The translations under genes and the position numbers were made by a program. DNA of 44,845 nt from Pseudomonadales bacterium. Lineage in GTDB: Bacteria; Pseudomonadota; Gammaproteobacteria; Pseudomonadales; Azotimanducaceae. Shown here piece after piece: positions 32,940 to 42,042 of this stretch (position 1 is its first letter; every line of letters starts with the position of its first letter). The stretch is taken from NCBI GenBank assembly GCA_022448085.1, contig JAKUTH010000001.1, positions 1 to 44,845 on the forward strand, given 5' to 3'. Below the pieces are notes generated by a model. That model was not told the origin of the DNA, did no database searches, and saw only the letters and a program-made list of their open reading frames with translations.

Positions 32940-33623
32940 CTAGTCTGACAGAAGCTGTGGACGCGAATAGCGCACTTTTTCAATCAGGAAGTCAACGACC
33001 TCCAATATGCGCTCGTTGCTCCCCGCCAATTTTCCATCAACACGGTATGTCCCATCGACAATCATGCTGGGAACCCCCTCCACACGATACATCCTAACCA
33101 GCGCATCGCCCTGTTGAACACGGCTTCGAACGCTGAACGATTTCACCACGCTATCAAACTTTTGTGGGTCGACGCCGGCACTATTCTTGAATATTCGCCT
33201 CACTGCGCCGCGATCGCGGAGGTCGAGTCGATCAATGTGCATAGCTCGAAAAACGGGCTCGTGGATTTCTTCAAGTACTCCTAGAATCTCTGCCGCGTAG
33301 TAAAGTTCCGCGAGTGGCGCCCAGCTCGCGCCGAAAACTGCCGGTATGCGACGAAAAACCACGGCCTTCCGATCCTTCGTAGCCCATGCGGAGATTAGGG
33401 GATCGAACCGAAAGCAGTGAATGCATCCATACGAAAAGATTTCGGCGACTTCGATGACTTCGCTGTCATGGGTCTCGACCTGGATAGGAATTCGAACGTA
33501 GTGTTTACCCTCTATGAACTTCGGCGTTCCCAGGAAATTGGCATCTGGCTCTTGAGCCATGCCCATGACAGATGACAACGCAACAACGGCGAATACGACT
33601 GCCTTGTTCAGAGGTAAATACAT
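32940..33623 (-). CDS. dsbA: Periplasmic thiol:disulfide oxidoreductase DsbA, CIHC active site
   Basis: A 227-residue precursor with a signal peptide (1-22, ending GMA) and a thioredoxin fold with helical insert. The redox site is Cys67-Ile-His-Cys70 instead of the usual CPHC, and the cis-proline loop is VEGVPSM (Pro185). It would oxidise cysteines in exported proteins and be recharged by DsbB. The ATG at 33623 was selected because a signal peptide follows; the longer frame runs back over engB. It is divergent from engB by 81 bases. In Pseudomonas dsbA occupies the same place next to cytochrome c4, engB and polA, but here the cytochrome genes are missing. Confidence 0.9.
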   Translation of the reverse strand: MYLPLNKAVVFAVVALSSVMGMAQEPDANFLGTPKFIEGKHYVRIPIQVETHDSEVIEVAEIFSYGCIHCFRFDPLISAWATKDRKAVVFRRIPAVFGASWAPLAELYYAAEILGVLEEIHEPVFRAMHIDRLDLRDRGAVRRIFKNSAGVDPQKFDSVVKSFSVRSRVQQGDALVRMYRVEGVPSMIVDGTYRVDGKLAGSNERILEVVDFLIEKVRYSRPQLLSD

Positions 33624-33677
33624 AGAAACTCCATGACCCAGCGTGGTGGTAAAATGGCAGCACTTTCGCGGCGCGCG

Positions 33678-33687
33678 ATTATAGCAA
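33678..33687 (-). promoter_or_regulatory. Extended -10 promoter candidate for dsbA
   Basis: On the minus strand the sequence is TTGCTATAAT, a perfect TATAAT preceded by TG (extended -10). It lies about 55 bases before the dsbA ATG in the 81-base divergent region with engB. The -35 region is poor, as expected for this promoter type. Confidence 0.5.
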
Positions 33688-33704
33688 CCGGATTCGGGGA
33701 TCAC

Positions 33705-34313
33705 ATGCAGAAGACGCCGCACATTCAAGCGAGTTTCCTTACCAGCGCCGATTCGCTTGCGGGCTGCCCTGTTGACAACCTTCCAGAGGTCGCGTTTGCC
33801 GGACGATCGAACGCCGGAAAGTCGAGCACTCTGAATTGCCTCACCCACACTCGAAATCTTGCCCGCGTCAGTAAAACGCCCGGGCGCACCCAACTGATCA
33901 ACTTTTTCGCGACCAGCCTGGGCGGACGGCTCGTTGACTTACCCGGGTACGGTTACGCAAAAGTGAGCAAAGCCCGCCAGAAATCCTGGGGGGAGGCCGT
34001 CGACGACTATTTACAGCTGCGCGAAAACCTGAATGCGGTAGTGCTCGTTATGGATATTCGCCACCCCTTACAAATGTTCGATGTGCACATGATTGAGTGG
34101 GGAATCGCAACTGAAACGCCGCTACTCGTGCTACTTAATAAAGCAGACAAGTTAAAACAGGGGGCCCGAGTTGCCGCTTCGCGGCATGTCGATTCAGCAT
34201 TAGCCAACGCCACGAAAGCTTCGTCGGTCACATTTTCTGCGAAAACAGGGTTGGGGTCCGCCAAAGCGATCGAAGCCGTTAGCGGATTTCTGATGGATCC
34301 GCAACGCTTATAG
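33705..34313 (+). CDS. engB: Ribosome biogenesis GTP-binding protein EngB (YihA/YsxC)
   Basis: A 202-residue GTPase needed for 50S subunit assembly. G1 is GRSNAGKSS (33-41), the G2 region TPGRTQ (58-63), G3 DLPGYG (78-83), G4 NKAD (145-148) and G5 SAK (178-180). The start at 33705 has GGGGA four bases upstream; the longer frame is not supported by a ribosome site. It converges with polA with six bases between. The dsbA-engB-polA-thrB order is conserved with Pseudomonas. Confidence 0.95.
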   Translation: MQKTPHIQASFLTSADSLAGCPVDNLPEVAFAGRSNAGKSSTLNCLTHTRNLARVSKTPGRTQLINFFATSLGGRLVDLPGYGYAKVSKARQKSWGEAVDDYLQLRENLNAVVLVMDIRHPLQMFDVHMIEWGIATETPLLVLLNKADKLKQGARVAASRHVDSALANATKASSVTFSAKTGLGSAKAIEAVSGFLMDPQRL

Positions 34314-34319
34314 TCTCCG

Positions 34320-37004
34320 TCAGTGAGCTTCATCCCAATTGATGCCAAACCCGGTATCAACGACCAAAGGTACATCGAGCGAGGCGGCATTAGTCATCGT
34401 TTCTTCCGCTAATGTAACGAGTTCCGCCACATCTTCCTCGGCAACCTCAAATACCAACTCGTCATGGACCTGCATAACCATCTTTGCCTTGAGAGGACTT
34501 TCTCTAAGGCGTCGGTCCAGAGCGAGCATGGCGCGCTTGATAATATCTGCCGCCGTGCCCTGCATGGGCGCGTTAATGGCCGTTCGCTCCGCCGCTTGTC
34601 TCCTCGGTACATTGCTCGCGTTGATTTCAGGAAGATACAACCGCCGGCCAAAAGCCGTTTCGACAAACCCATCTTCCGCCGCCCGGGATCTTATTTGGTC
34701 CATGTAGTCTCGGACGCTCGGGTAGCGTTCGAAATATCGGTCGATGTACTCCTGCGCGACGTTACGCGCGATGCCAAGTTGTCTACCTAAACCGAACGCG
34801 GACATGCCATAGATGAGCCCGAAGTTGATAGCTTTGGCACTGCGCCGTTGTGCGTCGTTAACCGCATCGACATCTTCCTTAAAAACTTCGGCTGCGGTGG
34901 CTCGATGCACATCAAGCCCTTGCGCAAAGGCAGAACAAAGGCCCACATCGCCTGAAAGATGCGCCATGATTCGCAATTCAATCTGGGAATAATCCGCAGC
35001 GACGAGTAGAAAGCCCTCCGGTGCCACAAAGGCTTGGCGAATTTTCCGGCCATCTGCGGTACGTATGGGTATGTTCTGTAAATTAGGGTCCGATGACGAA
35101 AGTCGTCCCGTTGCAGTAACCGCCTGATGATATGAAGTATGTACGCGTCCGGTGCACGTATTAATTTGTCCGGGGAGCGCGTCCGTATACGTTGATTTTA
35201 GCTTTGAGACTGAGCGGTAATCGAGGATAACTTGCGGTAATTCAAATTCCTGAGCGAGTTCTTGCAATACCGGTTCAGCCGTCGAACGTTGCCCTTTTTG
35301 CGTTTTACGTAAAGACGGAAGGGATAATTTGTCGTAAAGAATCTCTTGTAATTGCTTGGGCGAACCTAAGTTAAATTCTTCGCCCGCGAGTTCGAATGCC
35401 TTTGCTTGAAGCAAGACCATCCGGCGAGATAGCTCGTTGCTTTGTTCCGCCAACATTGCAGCGTCAATTAACGTGCCCGCCCGTTCCATTTCTGAAAGAA
35501 CCACCAACAGAGGTAACTCAAGCTCCTCGTACACCGGTAGCAACGACGGCTGCGCTTCGAGCTGCGGTCGGAGGACCTGATTGAGCCGCAGCACAGCATC
35601 TGCGCGTTGCGCCGCGAATTGACACGCTGCTTCAATCCCAACCGCGGACCAGGGAGCTCGTTTGACTCCCTTTCCTACGACGGCATCGAGCGGCGTAAGC
35701 AGCATGTCCGAATATTTCGCTGTCAGGTCCTCGAGCTTATGTCCGCGCGAGCCAACACTGTCGAAAACGTACGACTCAAGCATAGTGTCATTCGCCAGGC
35801 CTCGAAGCACGACGTTATATTGCGCAAGTACATTGCGTTGGAACTTTAAGTCGTGGCCCGTCTTCGTTAATCGATCGTCCTCGAGAACTGGGCCGAGCTG
35901 CGCTAACACAGCGTCTCGGCCTAATTGTTTCTGCAACTGATGGCCGATCGGAACGTACGCGCCTTCTCCACATCGCGTCGCGATCGCTATACCAATGATT
36001 TCCCCAGTCATGTAGTCACTTGACCCAGTCACGATTTCGAGCGCAAAGCCTAGTGCCTCGTTAATCTCGTCAACAAGCCCATTCAAGCCTTCTGCCGTAT
36101 CGATTATTCGATAGTCACCTGATGCGATCGTTATTTGCTCCGTTTCTAATGCCCCGTCCAACTCGGCTAACCATGATTTGAATTCGAACCGCTTAAACAA
36201 ATCCCGGAGCGCCTCCGTGTCTGCAACGGCCCAATTGAGATCATCGAGCTCCGTTTCGAGAACGACATCACACTTGATTGTCGCCAACGTGCGAGAAAGC
36301 GGCAGTTGCTCAAGATTATCCCGGAGGCTTTCCCCCACTTTGCCCTTTATTACAGAGGCATTGGCAATCACGCCGTCAAGGTCTCCGTAGCTATCCAACC
36401 ATTTTGCCGCCGTCTTGGGCCCCACCTTCGGCACCCCGGGGATGTTGTCCGAGGTGTCCCCCATCAGCGCGAGGTAGTCAATGATTTGTTCCGGCCATAC
36501 TCCAAATCGCTCCCTGACACCATCACGCCCCAGATTCGTGTCTGTCATGGTATTAACAAGAGACACGTGTTCATTGACGAGCTGGGCCATGTCCTTATCG
36601 GAGGTTGAAATAATAGTCGGCTGCTCAGCCTGAGTTGCACGAGCAGCCAGCGTTCCGATTACGTCATCGGCTTCGACCCCAGGACATATAAGCAGTGGAA
36701 GCCCCATCGCCCGGATAACGTCGTGAATGGGTCCAATCTGCTCGCGTAAATCGTCTGGCATGGGCGGACGATTGGCCTTGTATTCTGGAAAAAGTTCGTT
36801 ACGAAAGGTTTTGCCACCCGCATCGAAAACGACCGCAATGGGGCTGCCCACAAAATCGCTACTCAGCTTACGTAGCATCGCAATGACACCACGAACGGCG
36901 CCCGTCGGAGCCCCGGCGCTGGTGCGCAGATCGGGAAGTGCATGGTAGGCCCTAAACAGGTAGGAAGAACCATCGACGAGCAGTAACGGTTTGGCGTTTG
37001 CCAT
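34320..37004 (-). CDS. polA: DNA polymerase I, proofreading site replaced
   Basis: An 894-residue Pol I. The 5' nuclease has LLVDGSSYLFRAYHA (8-22), GVEADDVIG (109-117), TSDKDM and GDTSDNIPGVPKVG (182-195). The polymerase has motif A ADYSQIELR (670-678), motif B RRSAKAINFGLIYG (720-733) and motif C QVHDELVFEV (845-854). The 3'-5' exonuclease domain (about 298-483) is present but its catalytic residues are not: E. coli Asp355/Glu357 align with Glu323/Val325, Asp424 with Gln389 and Asp501 with Arg467. The enzyme should keep gap filling and flap cleavage but not proofreading. The start at 37004 has GGGGGAA upstream. Confidence 0.97.
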   Translation of the reverse strand: MANAKPLLLVDGSSYLFRAYHALPDLRTSAGAPTGAVRGVIAMLRKLSSDFVGSPIAVVFDAGGKTFRNELFPEYKANRPPMPDDLREQIGPIHDVIRAMGLPLLICPGVEADDVIGTLAARATQAEQPTIISTSDKDMAQLVNEHVSLVNTMTDTNLGRDGVRERFGVWPEQIIDYLALMGDTSDNIPGVPKVGPKTAAKWLDSYGDLDGVIANASVIKGKVGESLRDNLEQLPLSRTLATIKCDVVLETELDDLNWAVADTEALRDLFKRFEFKSWLAELDGALETEQITIASGDYRIIDTAEGLNGLVDEINEALGFALEIVTGSSDYMTGEIIGIAIATRCGEGAYVPIGHQLQKQLGRDAVLAQLGPVLEDDRLTKTGHDLKFQRNVLAQYNVVLRGLANDTMLESYVFDSVGSRGHKLEDLTAKYSDMLLTPLDAVVGKGVKRAPWSAVGIEAACQFAAQRADAVLRLNQVLRPQLEAQPSLLPVYEELELPLLVVLSEMERAGTLIDAAMLAEQSNELSRRMVLLQAKAFELAGEEFNLGSPKQLQEILYDKLSLPSLRKTQKGQRSTAEPVLQELAQEFELPQVILDYRSVSKLKSTYTDALPGQINTCTGRVHTSYHQAVTATGRLSSSDPNLQNIPIRTADGRKIRQAFVAPEGFLLVAADYSQIELRIMAHLSGDVGLCSAFAQGLDVHRATAAEVFKEDVDAVNDAQRRSAKAINFGLIYGMSAFGLGRQLGIARNVAQEYIDRYFERYPSVRDYMDQIRSRAAEDGFVETAFGRRLYLPEINASNVPRRQAAERTAINAPMQGTAADIIKRAMLALDRRLRESPLKAKMVMQVHDELVFEVAEEDVAELVTLAEETMTNAASLDVPLVVDTGFGINWDEAH

Positions 37005-37176
37005 GTTAAATTCCCCCGCTTCGACCCTAACACAACCCTCTTGATCTATGCCGTTTGACCCCCTATCAACCACCCAAACCCCTGCGTCCGCCATGCGTTC
37101 AGAGGCCTCCAGAAAGGCCACGGACTCGTCTCGGCATCCCTGCACGAAACGTCTCAGCGATTAATATCCGGACGCC

Positions 37177-38127
37177 GTGACCGTTGTAACTGAACTACCC
37201 AGGGCCGTCGTCGCTGACGTCGTTAGTCAATATGACATTGGGTCTCTTGACACATATTGGCCGGCCGATGACGGAGTCGAAAACACGAACTATTTCTTGC
37301 GCACGAGCCGAGGCCTCGAATACGTGCTTACCGTGGTCGAATCAAACAGCCATCACAACGATTTGATGATCCGCGTTCTCGACTTGGCCCATCGAAACGA
37401 ACTTCCTGTGGCCCCCGTGATGGCGTCTAAAACGGGTGCCCGGGAGATATACCGGTTGAATAAGCCCATGCTGCTTGCGCCTCGACTGCCAGGCCGACAC
37501 ATTGACCAAACCAATGAAAACCAATGCGGCGCCGTTGGAAAGTTCTTGGCCCTGTTCCATCTCAGCACCAGCAAACTCGGCCTCGAGGCTCATGAATACC
37601 CTCGAAATCTCACCTGGCTGAATCACCACGCTGCATTATCTCGAGAATTCCAACATCCGACTTATCAGCGCCAGCTTGAAGAAGCACTAGACGGTATAAG
37701 AATCGGTCTTGAACGGCCCGAAGTTGAAGAGTTGCCGACGGGGATCGTCCATGGGGATCTATTTCGGGACAACGCACTATTTAACGAAGGGGAGCTATCA
37801 GGCGTTGTCGATTTTCACCACACCTCGCATCATTACTGGATCTACGATGTTGCCGTCGCCATCAACGATTGGTGCACCACCGAGCAACAACATTTGGACG
37901 AACATCGTGCGGCGGCCTTGGTCCAAGGCTACCAAACGATTCGCCCTTTCGAAGATGCCGAGACCGCTTGCTATCCCACTTTCGGCTTATATAGCGCGGT
38001 CGCCTTCTGGTTGTCTCGGCTGGTAGCAGTGTCAGCCGACACGGGAGGCCGTTCGCAACCACCGAAGGACCCCGACGAATTTCGCCGTATCGCTGCGCAA
38101 CACCTGCGCGGTTTTTCGCTTTTCTAA
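37177..38127 (+). CDS. thrB: Homoserine kinase (APH-fold ThrB)
   Basis: A 316-residue kinase of the aminoglycoside-phosphotransferase fold, phosphorylating homoserine in threonine biosynthesis. Key segments are DDGVENTNYFL (31-41), HGDLFRDN (192-199, catalytic Asp194), GVVDFHH (209-215, Mg-binding Asp212) and YDVAVAINDWC (223-233). This is the Pseudomonas-type ThrB, unrelated to the GHMP enzyme of E. coli, and its place beside polA matches Pseudomonas. The start is GTG at 37177; no strong ribosome site is visible. It is divergent from polA by 172 bases in which I see no further gene. Confidence 0.88.
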   Translation: MTVVTELPRAVVADVVSQYDIGSLDTYWPADDGVENTNYFLRTSRGLEYVLTVVESNSHHNDLMIRVLDLAHRNELPVAPVMASKTGAREIYRLNKPMLLAPRLPGRHIDQTNENQCGAVGKFLALFHLSTSKLGLEAHEYPRNLTWLNHHAALSREFQHPTYQRQLEEALDGIRIGLERPEVEELPTGIVHGDLFRDNALFNEGELSGVVDFHHTSHHYWIYDVAVAINDWCTTEQQHLDEHRAAALVQGYQTIRPFEDAETACYPTFGLYSAVAFWLSRLVAVSADTGGRSQPPKDPDEFRRIAAQHLRGFSLF

Positions 38128-38166
38128 ATATCTATATCGAGTCGTGGCAATCCTTAACCTGGCCCT

Positions 38167-39144
38167 TTAGGTCGCCTTAAGCAGCAACTCCATGAATTGG
38201 TGATCGGCGTCAAACCACGTCAAGTGTTGGCGAAAGCCCGTCGCATCTGCCAATGCCACGAATTCATCAAGGCTATACTTATACGAATTCTCCGTATGCA
38301 TGCGCTCGCCCGGGGCAAAGCGAAATGTCTCTCCTTCCAGGCGGACGTCCTGTTCACACTTGCTTACTAGGTACATCTCGATTCGGCCTTTCGACGGGTT
38401 ATACCGGGCGAAATGCTCAAACGCCCGGGCATCAAAGTCGGTGCCGAATCGTTCATTTAGATGTCGAAGCATGTTTCGATTGAACTCGGCGGTCACGCCT
38501 CCAGAGTCGTTATAGGCTCGATTCAGAACGGATTCAGATTTCTTGGTGTCAACGCCGATTAGGAACCAGCCCTCATTGCCAACAACGTCTCGAACTCCTT
38601 CCATAAACATCGCCGCATCCGCTGGCTCAAAATTTCCGAGGCTGGATCCCGGGAAAAAGGCAACTCGCGTCAATCCATCGACGCTTGACGGAAGGCCAAA
38701 TGGGGTGGAGTAATCGGCACAGGTCGGGTACACGTGTAACCAAGGATAATCGTCGGCAATTCGGTGCGACGAATGCAAGAGATACTCACTCGAAATATCC
38801 ACCGGGACGTACGCTCTGGGGCGACATGACTCTAATAGGACACGGATCTTTGTACTGCTTCCGCTTCCATATTCAATCAGACAAACACTAGAGCCGATGG
38901 CGTCGGCTATTGCGGTCCCATGCGTATGCAAAATTGAAAGCTCTGCGCGTGTTAGGTAGTACTCGGGCAGCTCGGTAATCGCCTCAAATAAATTTGAACC
39001 GCGCTGGTCGTAAAAGAATTTGGGCGAGAGCTTCTTCGGGTCGGTTCGCAGTCCTCTTTTGATCTCCAACTGCGCATCAGCCAGAAGAGGTTTTTGATCA
39101 TGCAGTTCGATCTCGTCCGCTAATCGATTAGAGCTTCGCGCCAT
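38167..39144 (-). CDS. egtD: L-histidine N(alpha)-methyltransferase EgtD
   Basis: A 325-residue SAM-dependent methyltransferase that trimethylates histidine to hercynine, the first step of ergothioneine synthesis. Features are SPKFFYDQRGSNLFEAITELPEYYLTR in pieces around 40-66, the SAM loop LIEYGSGSSTKIR, VPVDISSEYL and FFPGSSLGNFEP. The tail has NSYKYSLDEFVALADATGF. Its start lies inside the 3' end of egtB with a 17-base overlap, so the pair is translationally coupled. Convergent with thrB. It acts in the cytoplasm, where ergothioneine serves as an antioxidant thiol. Confidence 0.95.
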   Translation of the reverse strand: MARSSNRLADEIELHDQKPLLADAQLEIKRGLRTDPKKLSPKFFYDQRGSNLFEAITELPEYYLTRAELSILHTHGTAIADAIGSSVCLIEYGSGSSTKIRVLLESCRPRAYVPVDISSEYLLHSSHRIADDYPWLHVYPTCADYSTPFGLPSSVDGLTRVAFFPGSSLGNFEPADAAMFMEGVRDVVGNEGWFLIGVDTKKSESVLNRAYNDSGGVTAEFNRNMLRHLNERFGTDFDARAFEHFARYNPSKGRIEMYLVSKCEQDVRLEGETFRFAPGERMHTENSYKYSLDEFVALADATGFRQHLTWFDADHQFMELLLKAT

Positions 39145-40396
39145 TTCTCACTAGCCTAATACCGGTAAACTGCCATCGATCTTTGGCATAGAAAAAGTTT
39201 CGGTAGGTATTGCGAACATGACCTCCCGGCGACCCGCAAGAGCCCCCACGCAGTACCATCTGGTTAGCCATGAATTTGCCGTTGTACTCACCAAGGGTAC
39301 CCGACAGCGGCCGGAATCCGGGATAGGGCGCGTAACTCGACGCCGTCCACTGCCAACATTCATCGAGTAATTGCTGCACGCCATTCCCCGTCGCGGCCCG
39401 CGGGTGGAAAAACGGCGTTTTCGTCGATTCCACTTCATTCGTAGCTTGTTTGGCCACATGTTCCCACTCGAATTCCGTTGCAAGCCGGGCGCCCGACCAG
39501 CGCGCAAAGGCATCCGCTTCATAAAAGCTAATGTGGGTAACCGGGAACGTGGGGTGTAACTCGGATTCACCGGCCAACGTGTATTCGTACCAGGTCGAAT
39601 CGCGCTGGGTCCAGTATTCTGGAGCTTGCCAGGCGAGCTCGCTCGCCTCTCGCCAACCATCGGACAACCACAACGATGGTGTTCGATAACCGCCATCCTC
39701 AATGAATGCTAGATATTCCTGGTTCGTTACCAAGCGTTCGGCGAACTCGAAATCTTCCAACCACACACGATGCCTCGGCGTTTCGTTGTCAAAACAGAAC
39801 GGCTCGTTTGATTCAGCCCCGACCATCACCAATCCACCGGTTATGGGCACATACGACTGCGGGCGGCTCGGCGCGAAATTATCGTCAGCTCCAGGCTGAT
39901 AGGCCGGGCGTAACGGGTTATGACCCAGAATAAACTTCAAGTCGGTAACGATTAATTCTTGATGTTGTTGTTCGTGATTTAGACCCAGCATCGTTCGTGA
40001 TGCTACGGGGTCGTTCGTCCCCTGTCCCGAATCGAGCAGCATGGTCATGGCAACATCAACATAACGTCGGTAATTGTGTATTTCGTCAAGGGTTGGCCGC
40101 GACAAATTGCCCCTTTCAGCCCGCGGATGCCTCGAACCAACGCCTTCATAATACGAATTGAATAGCTCGGAGTATTGTTCGTCGAAGACTCGATAGTCGG
40201 CGAGATAGGGCCTCAGCAAGAATGTTTCAAAAAACCACGTCGTATGTGCGAGGTGCCATTTGGGCGGACTAACGTCGGCGATCGGCTGGACGCCATGGTC
40301 ATCAACGGAAAGCGGTCGACAAAGATCCTCCGTTTTCGATCTTACATATCGGTACGCATTGCTGAGTACCGCCACTCGTGGCGCAGCCGCTGACAT
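39128..40396 (-). CDS. egtB: Ergothioneine sulfoxide synthase EgtB
   Basis: A 422-residue non-heme iron enzyme that joins hercynine with cysteine or gamma-glutamylcysteine using oxygen. The N-terminal DinB-like domain supplies the three-histidine iron site: His51 in WHLAHTTWFFE and His141/His145 in NHEQQHQEL. The C-terminal formylglycine-generating-like domain has GGLVMVGAE, PVTHISFYEADAFARWSGARL, DECWQWTASSY and VLRGGSCGS. GGGGG six bases upstream fixes the start. egtD follows in a 17-base overlap. No egtC or egtE is in the window, so later steps are encoded elsewhere or differ. Confidence 0.95.
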   Translation of the reverse strand: MSAAAPRVAVLSNAYRYVRSKTEDLCRPLSVDDHGVQPIADVSPPKWHLAHTTWFFETFLLRPYLADYRVFDEQYSELFNSYYEGVGSRHPRAERGNLSRPTLDEIHNYRRYVDVAMTMLLDSGQGTNDPVASRTMLGLNHEQQHQELIVTDLKFILGHNPLRPAYQPGADDNFAPSRPQSYVPITGGLVMVGAESNEPFCFDNETPRHRVWLEDFEFAERLVTNQEYLAFIEDGGYRTPSLWLSDGWREASELAWQAPEYWTQRDSTWYEYTLAGESELHPTFPVTHISFYEADAFARWSGARLATEFEWEHVAKQATNEVESTKTPFFHPRAATGNGVQQLLDECWQWTASSYAPYPGFRPLSGTLGEYNGKFMANQMVLRGGSCGSPGGHVRNTYRNFFYAKDRWQFTGIRLVRNGAKL

Positions 40397-40467
40397 CTAT
40401 TCCCCCGATCAAGCACACCAGCATAGGTATGGGTTTCGTGTTTTGCAATTTGGCATGGGGCCTTGGA

Positions 40468-41115
40468 TCAGGAAGCCACGGTTATCTGTCTCAAGCTCGA
40501 ATAGATACGCACGATACGACTAGCTTCGAACGGCGGCTTTATGTAGCCGTAGTGGCGTGCTGCGGGATCGACGACGACGATATAGGGGGAGTGTTCGATT
40601 AAGTAACCGATCTCAGAACCAACCGTTTCTCCCCTTCGATAGCCTATTCCAAGCTGGAGCCCAAACGATTTCACCGCTGCCCCGCTGCCTATTAGTCCAA
40701 TAAACGTTGGCGAAAAAGCCTCGACGTATGCCTTCATCGCGTCCTTGTCGTCTCGCTCAGGATCTACCGACACAAGTATTCCTTGAAAGCCCTCCGTCGC
40801 GTCATCGCTCCTGCTGTCGGCGTCTATTAAACGTTCGGCTTGTCCAAGAATCGACATGGTGACAGGGCATATGTCAGGACATCGCGTGTACCCAAAAAAG
40901 ATGAAGGACCAGCGCCCATCGAACCGTCTGAGGTCGAAAGGATTGCCCGCCTGGTCAAATAGCAGGGGATCGGTGATCTCCAATGGTTCTGGTAATGCGA
41001 CCAAGCCAAAGGATTCAAGCTCCGCCACGGAAAGGTGCTTTGGGGTTTGCCCTAGCCAAAGCATCCCTGCCACGGCAAGTAACAAGATCGAAATTAGTAT
41101 GACCGCGTTACGCAT
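40468..41115 (-). CDS. SCO1/SenC family copper chaperone
   Basis: A 215-residue protein with an N-terminal membrane anchor (4-22) and a periplasmic thioredoxin-like fold. Copper ligands are Cys79 and Cys83 (TRCPDICP) and His175 (IEHSPYIVVVDP). VSVDPERDD and the FFGYTRCPD core are family signatures. Sco proteins deliver copper to the CuA centre of aa3-type oxidases. It lies 30 bases after ctaB in the same direction, consistent with oxidase maturation; the oxidase subunit genes are not in the window. egtB begins 71 bases downstream. Confidence 0.92.
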   Translation of the reverse strand: MRNAVILISILLLAVAGMLWLGQTPKHLSVAELESFGLVALPEPLEITDPLLFDQAGNPFDLRRFDGRWSFIFFGYTRCPDICPVTMSILGQAERLIDADSRSDDATEGFQGILVSVDPERDDKDAMKAYVEAFSPTFIGLIGSGAAVKSFGLQLGIGYRRGETVGSEIGYLIEHSPYIVVVDPAARHYGYIKPPFEASRIVRIYSSLRQITVAS

Positions 41116-41145
41116 GCCGTCAAACCGCGATCAACAGCTCGTCAT

Positions 41146-42042
41146 TCAGGTCACCCCGGGTAGATAGTGGTCTACCAAAAGAGCCAGAAAAAGTAGTGTG
41201 AGGTAGGTAATGGAGTAACGAAACGTGCGGATGGGGGCCCTTTTAACTTGTTTCTTGAACAATGCTACGGCCCAGAAAACGAACACGGTGCCGAGCGCGA
41301 GCGCGGCTAACAAATATGGCCATCCGCTCATGCCAATGCTGAACGGGAGAACGCTACACGCCAACAAGATCAGTGTGTAAAACAATATCTGCCGACGCGT
41401 ATACGCCTCTCCATGGGTAATCGGCAACATGGGAACCTCTACCTGTTCATATTCTGCTTTCCGATCGAGTGCTAAGGCCCAAAAGTGTGGGGGCGTCCAG
41501 GCATAAATAATTAATACCAATAGCAATGCCCCTGGTTCAACGGTATTCGTGACAGCGGTCCAACCGAACAGTGGCGGCGCGGCGCCAAACAAGCCGCCGA
41601 TGACGATGTTCTGTGGCGTCGCTCGCTTCAAGTAAAGCGTGTAAACCAACCCGTAGCCAATCCAGGACGCCAGATTGAGGAGTGCGGTCAAGGGATTGAC
41701 CAAGTAATAAAGGATTACAAAGCCAGCCGCTCCCGTGATGCCTGCAAACACGAGCCCTTGCAGCGCTGATACGCGACCCGTCGCGACCGGGCGATTTTGT
41801 GTTCTTGCCATCCGGAAATCGATCCGTGCATCTGCGATATGGTTTACGGCGGCGGCCGATGCTGCAACCAAGGCTATGCCCACTAGACCATACAAAATGA
41901 TATTCGGAGGGACCGCTCCAGGAACGGAGAGGAACATACCGACGGCCGCACACATCAGCATCAGTAAAACGACACGCGGCTTACATATCTCAAGATAATC
42001 CCGCCACACGTGGCGCACATTATCGATCGAAACATCACTCAC
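41146..42042 (-). CDS. ctaB: Protoheme IX farnesyltransferase (heme O synthase)
   Basis: A 298-residue UbiA-family prenyltransferase with about nine membrane helices that converts heme B to heme O. The first Asp-rich motif is NHIADARIDFRMARTQNRP, which holds the allylic diphosphate-Mg site and conserved TxNRP end. A second conserved region is YAWTPPHFWALAL and YEQVEVPMLPITHG. Its ATG overlaps the ctaA stop by four bases, so both are made together. Also called cyoE in other bacteria; ctaB is used because of the ctaA neighbour. Confidence 0.95.
   Translation of the reverse strand: MSDVSIDNVRHVWRDYLEICKPRVVLLMLMCAAVGMFLSVPGAVPPNIILYGLVGIALVAASAAAVNHIADARIDFRMARTQNRPVATGRVSALQGLVFAGITGAAGFVILYYLVNPLTALLNLASWIGYGLVYTLYLKRATPQNIVIGGLFGAAPPLFGWTAVTNTVEPGALLLVLIIYAWTPPHFWALALDRKAEYEQVEVPMLPITHGEAYTRRQILFYTLILLACSVLPFSIGMSGWPYLLAALALGTVFVFWAVALFKKQVKRAPIRTFRYSITYLTLLFLALLVDHYLPGVT

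Noticed and set aside
33624-33893. N-terminal extension of the DsbA frame across the engB start.
   Set aside because: The signal peptide begins at the internal Met at 33623; the extension overlaps the divergent engB gene and has no family match.
39151-39702. A 183-codon frame inside egtB.
   Set aside because: Overlaps the conserved FGE-like domain of EgtB in another frame and looks random.
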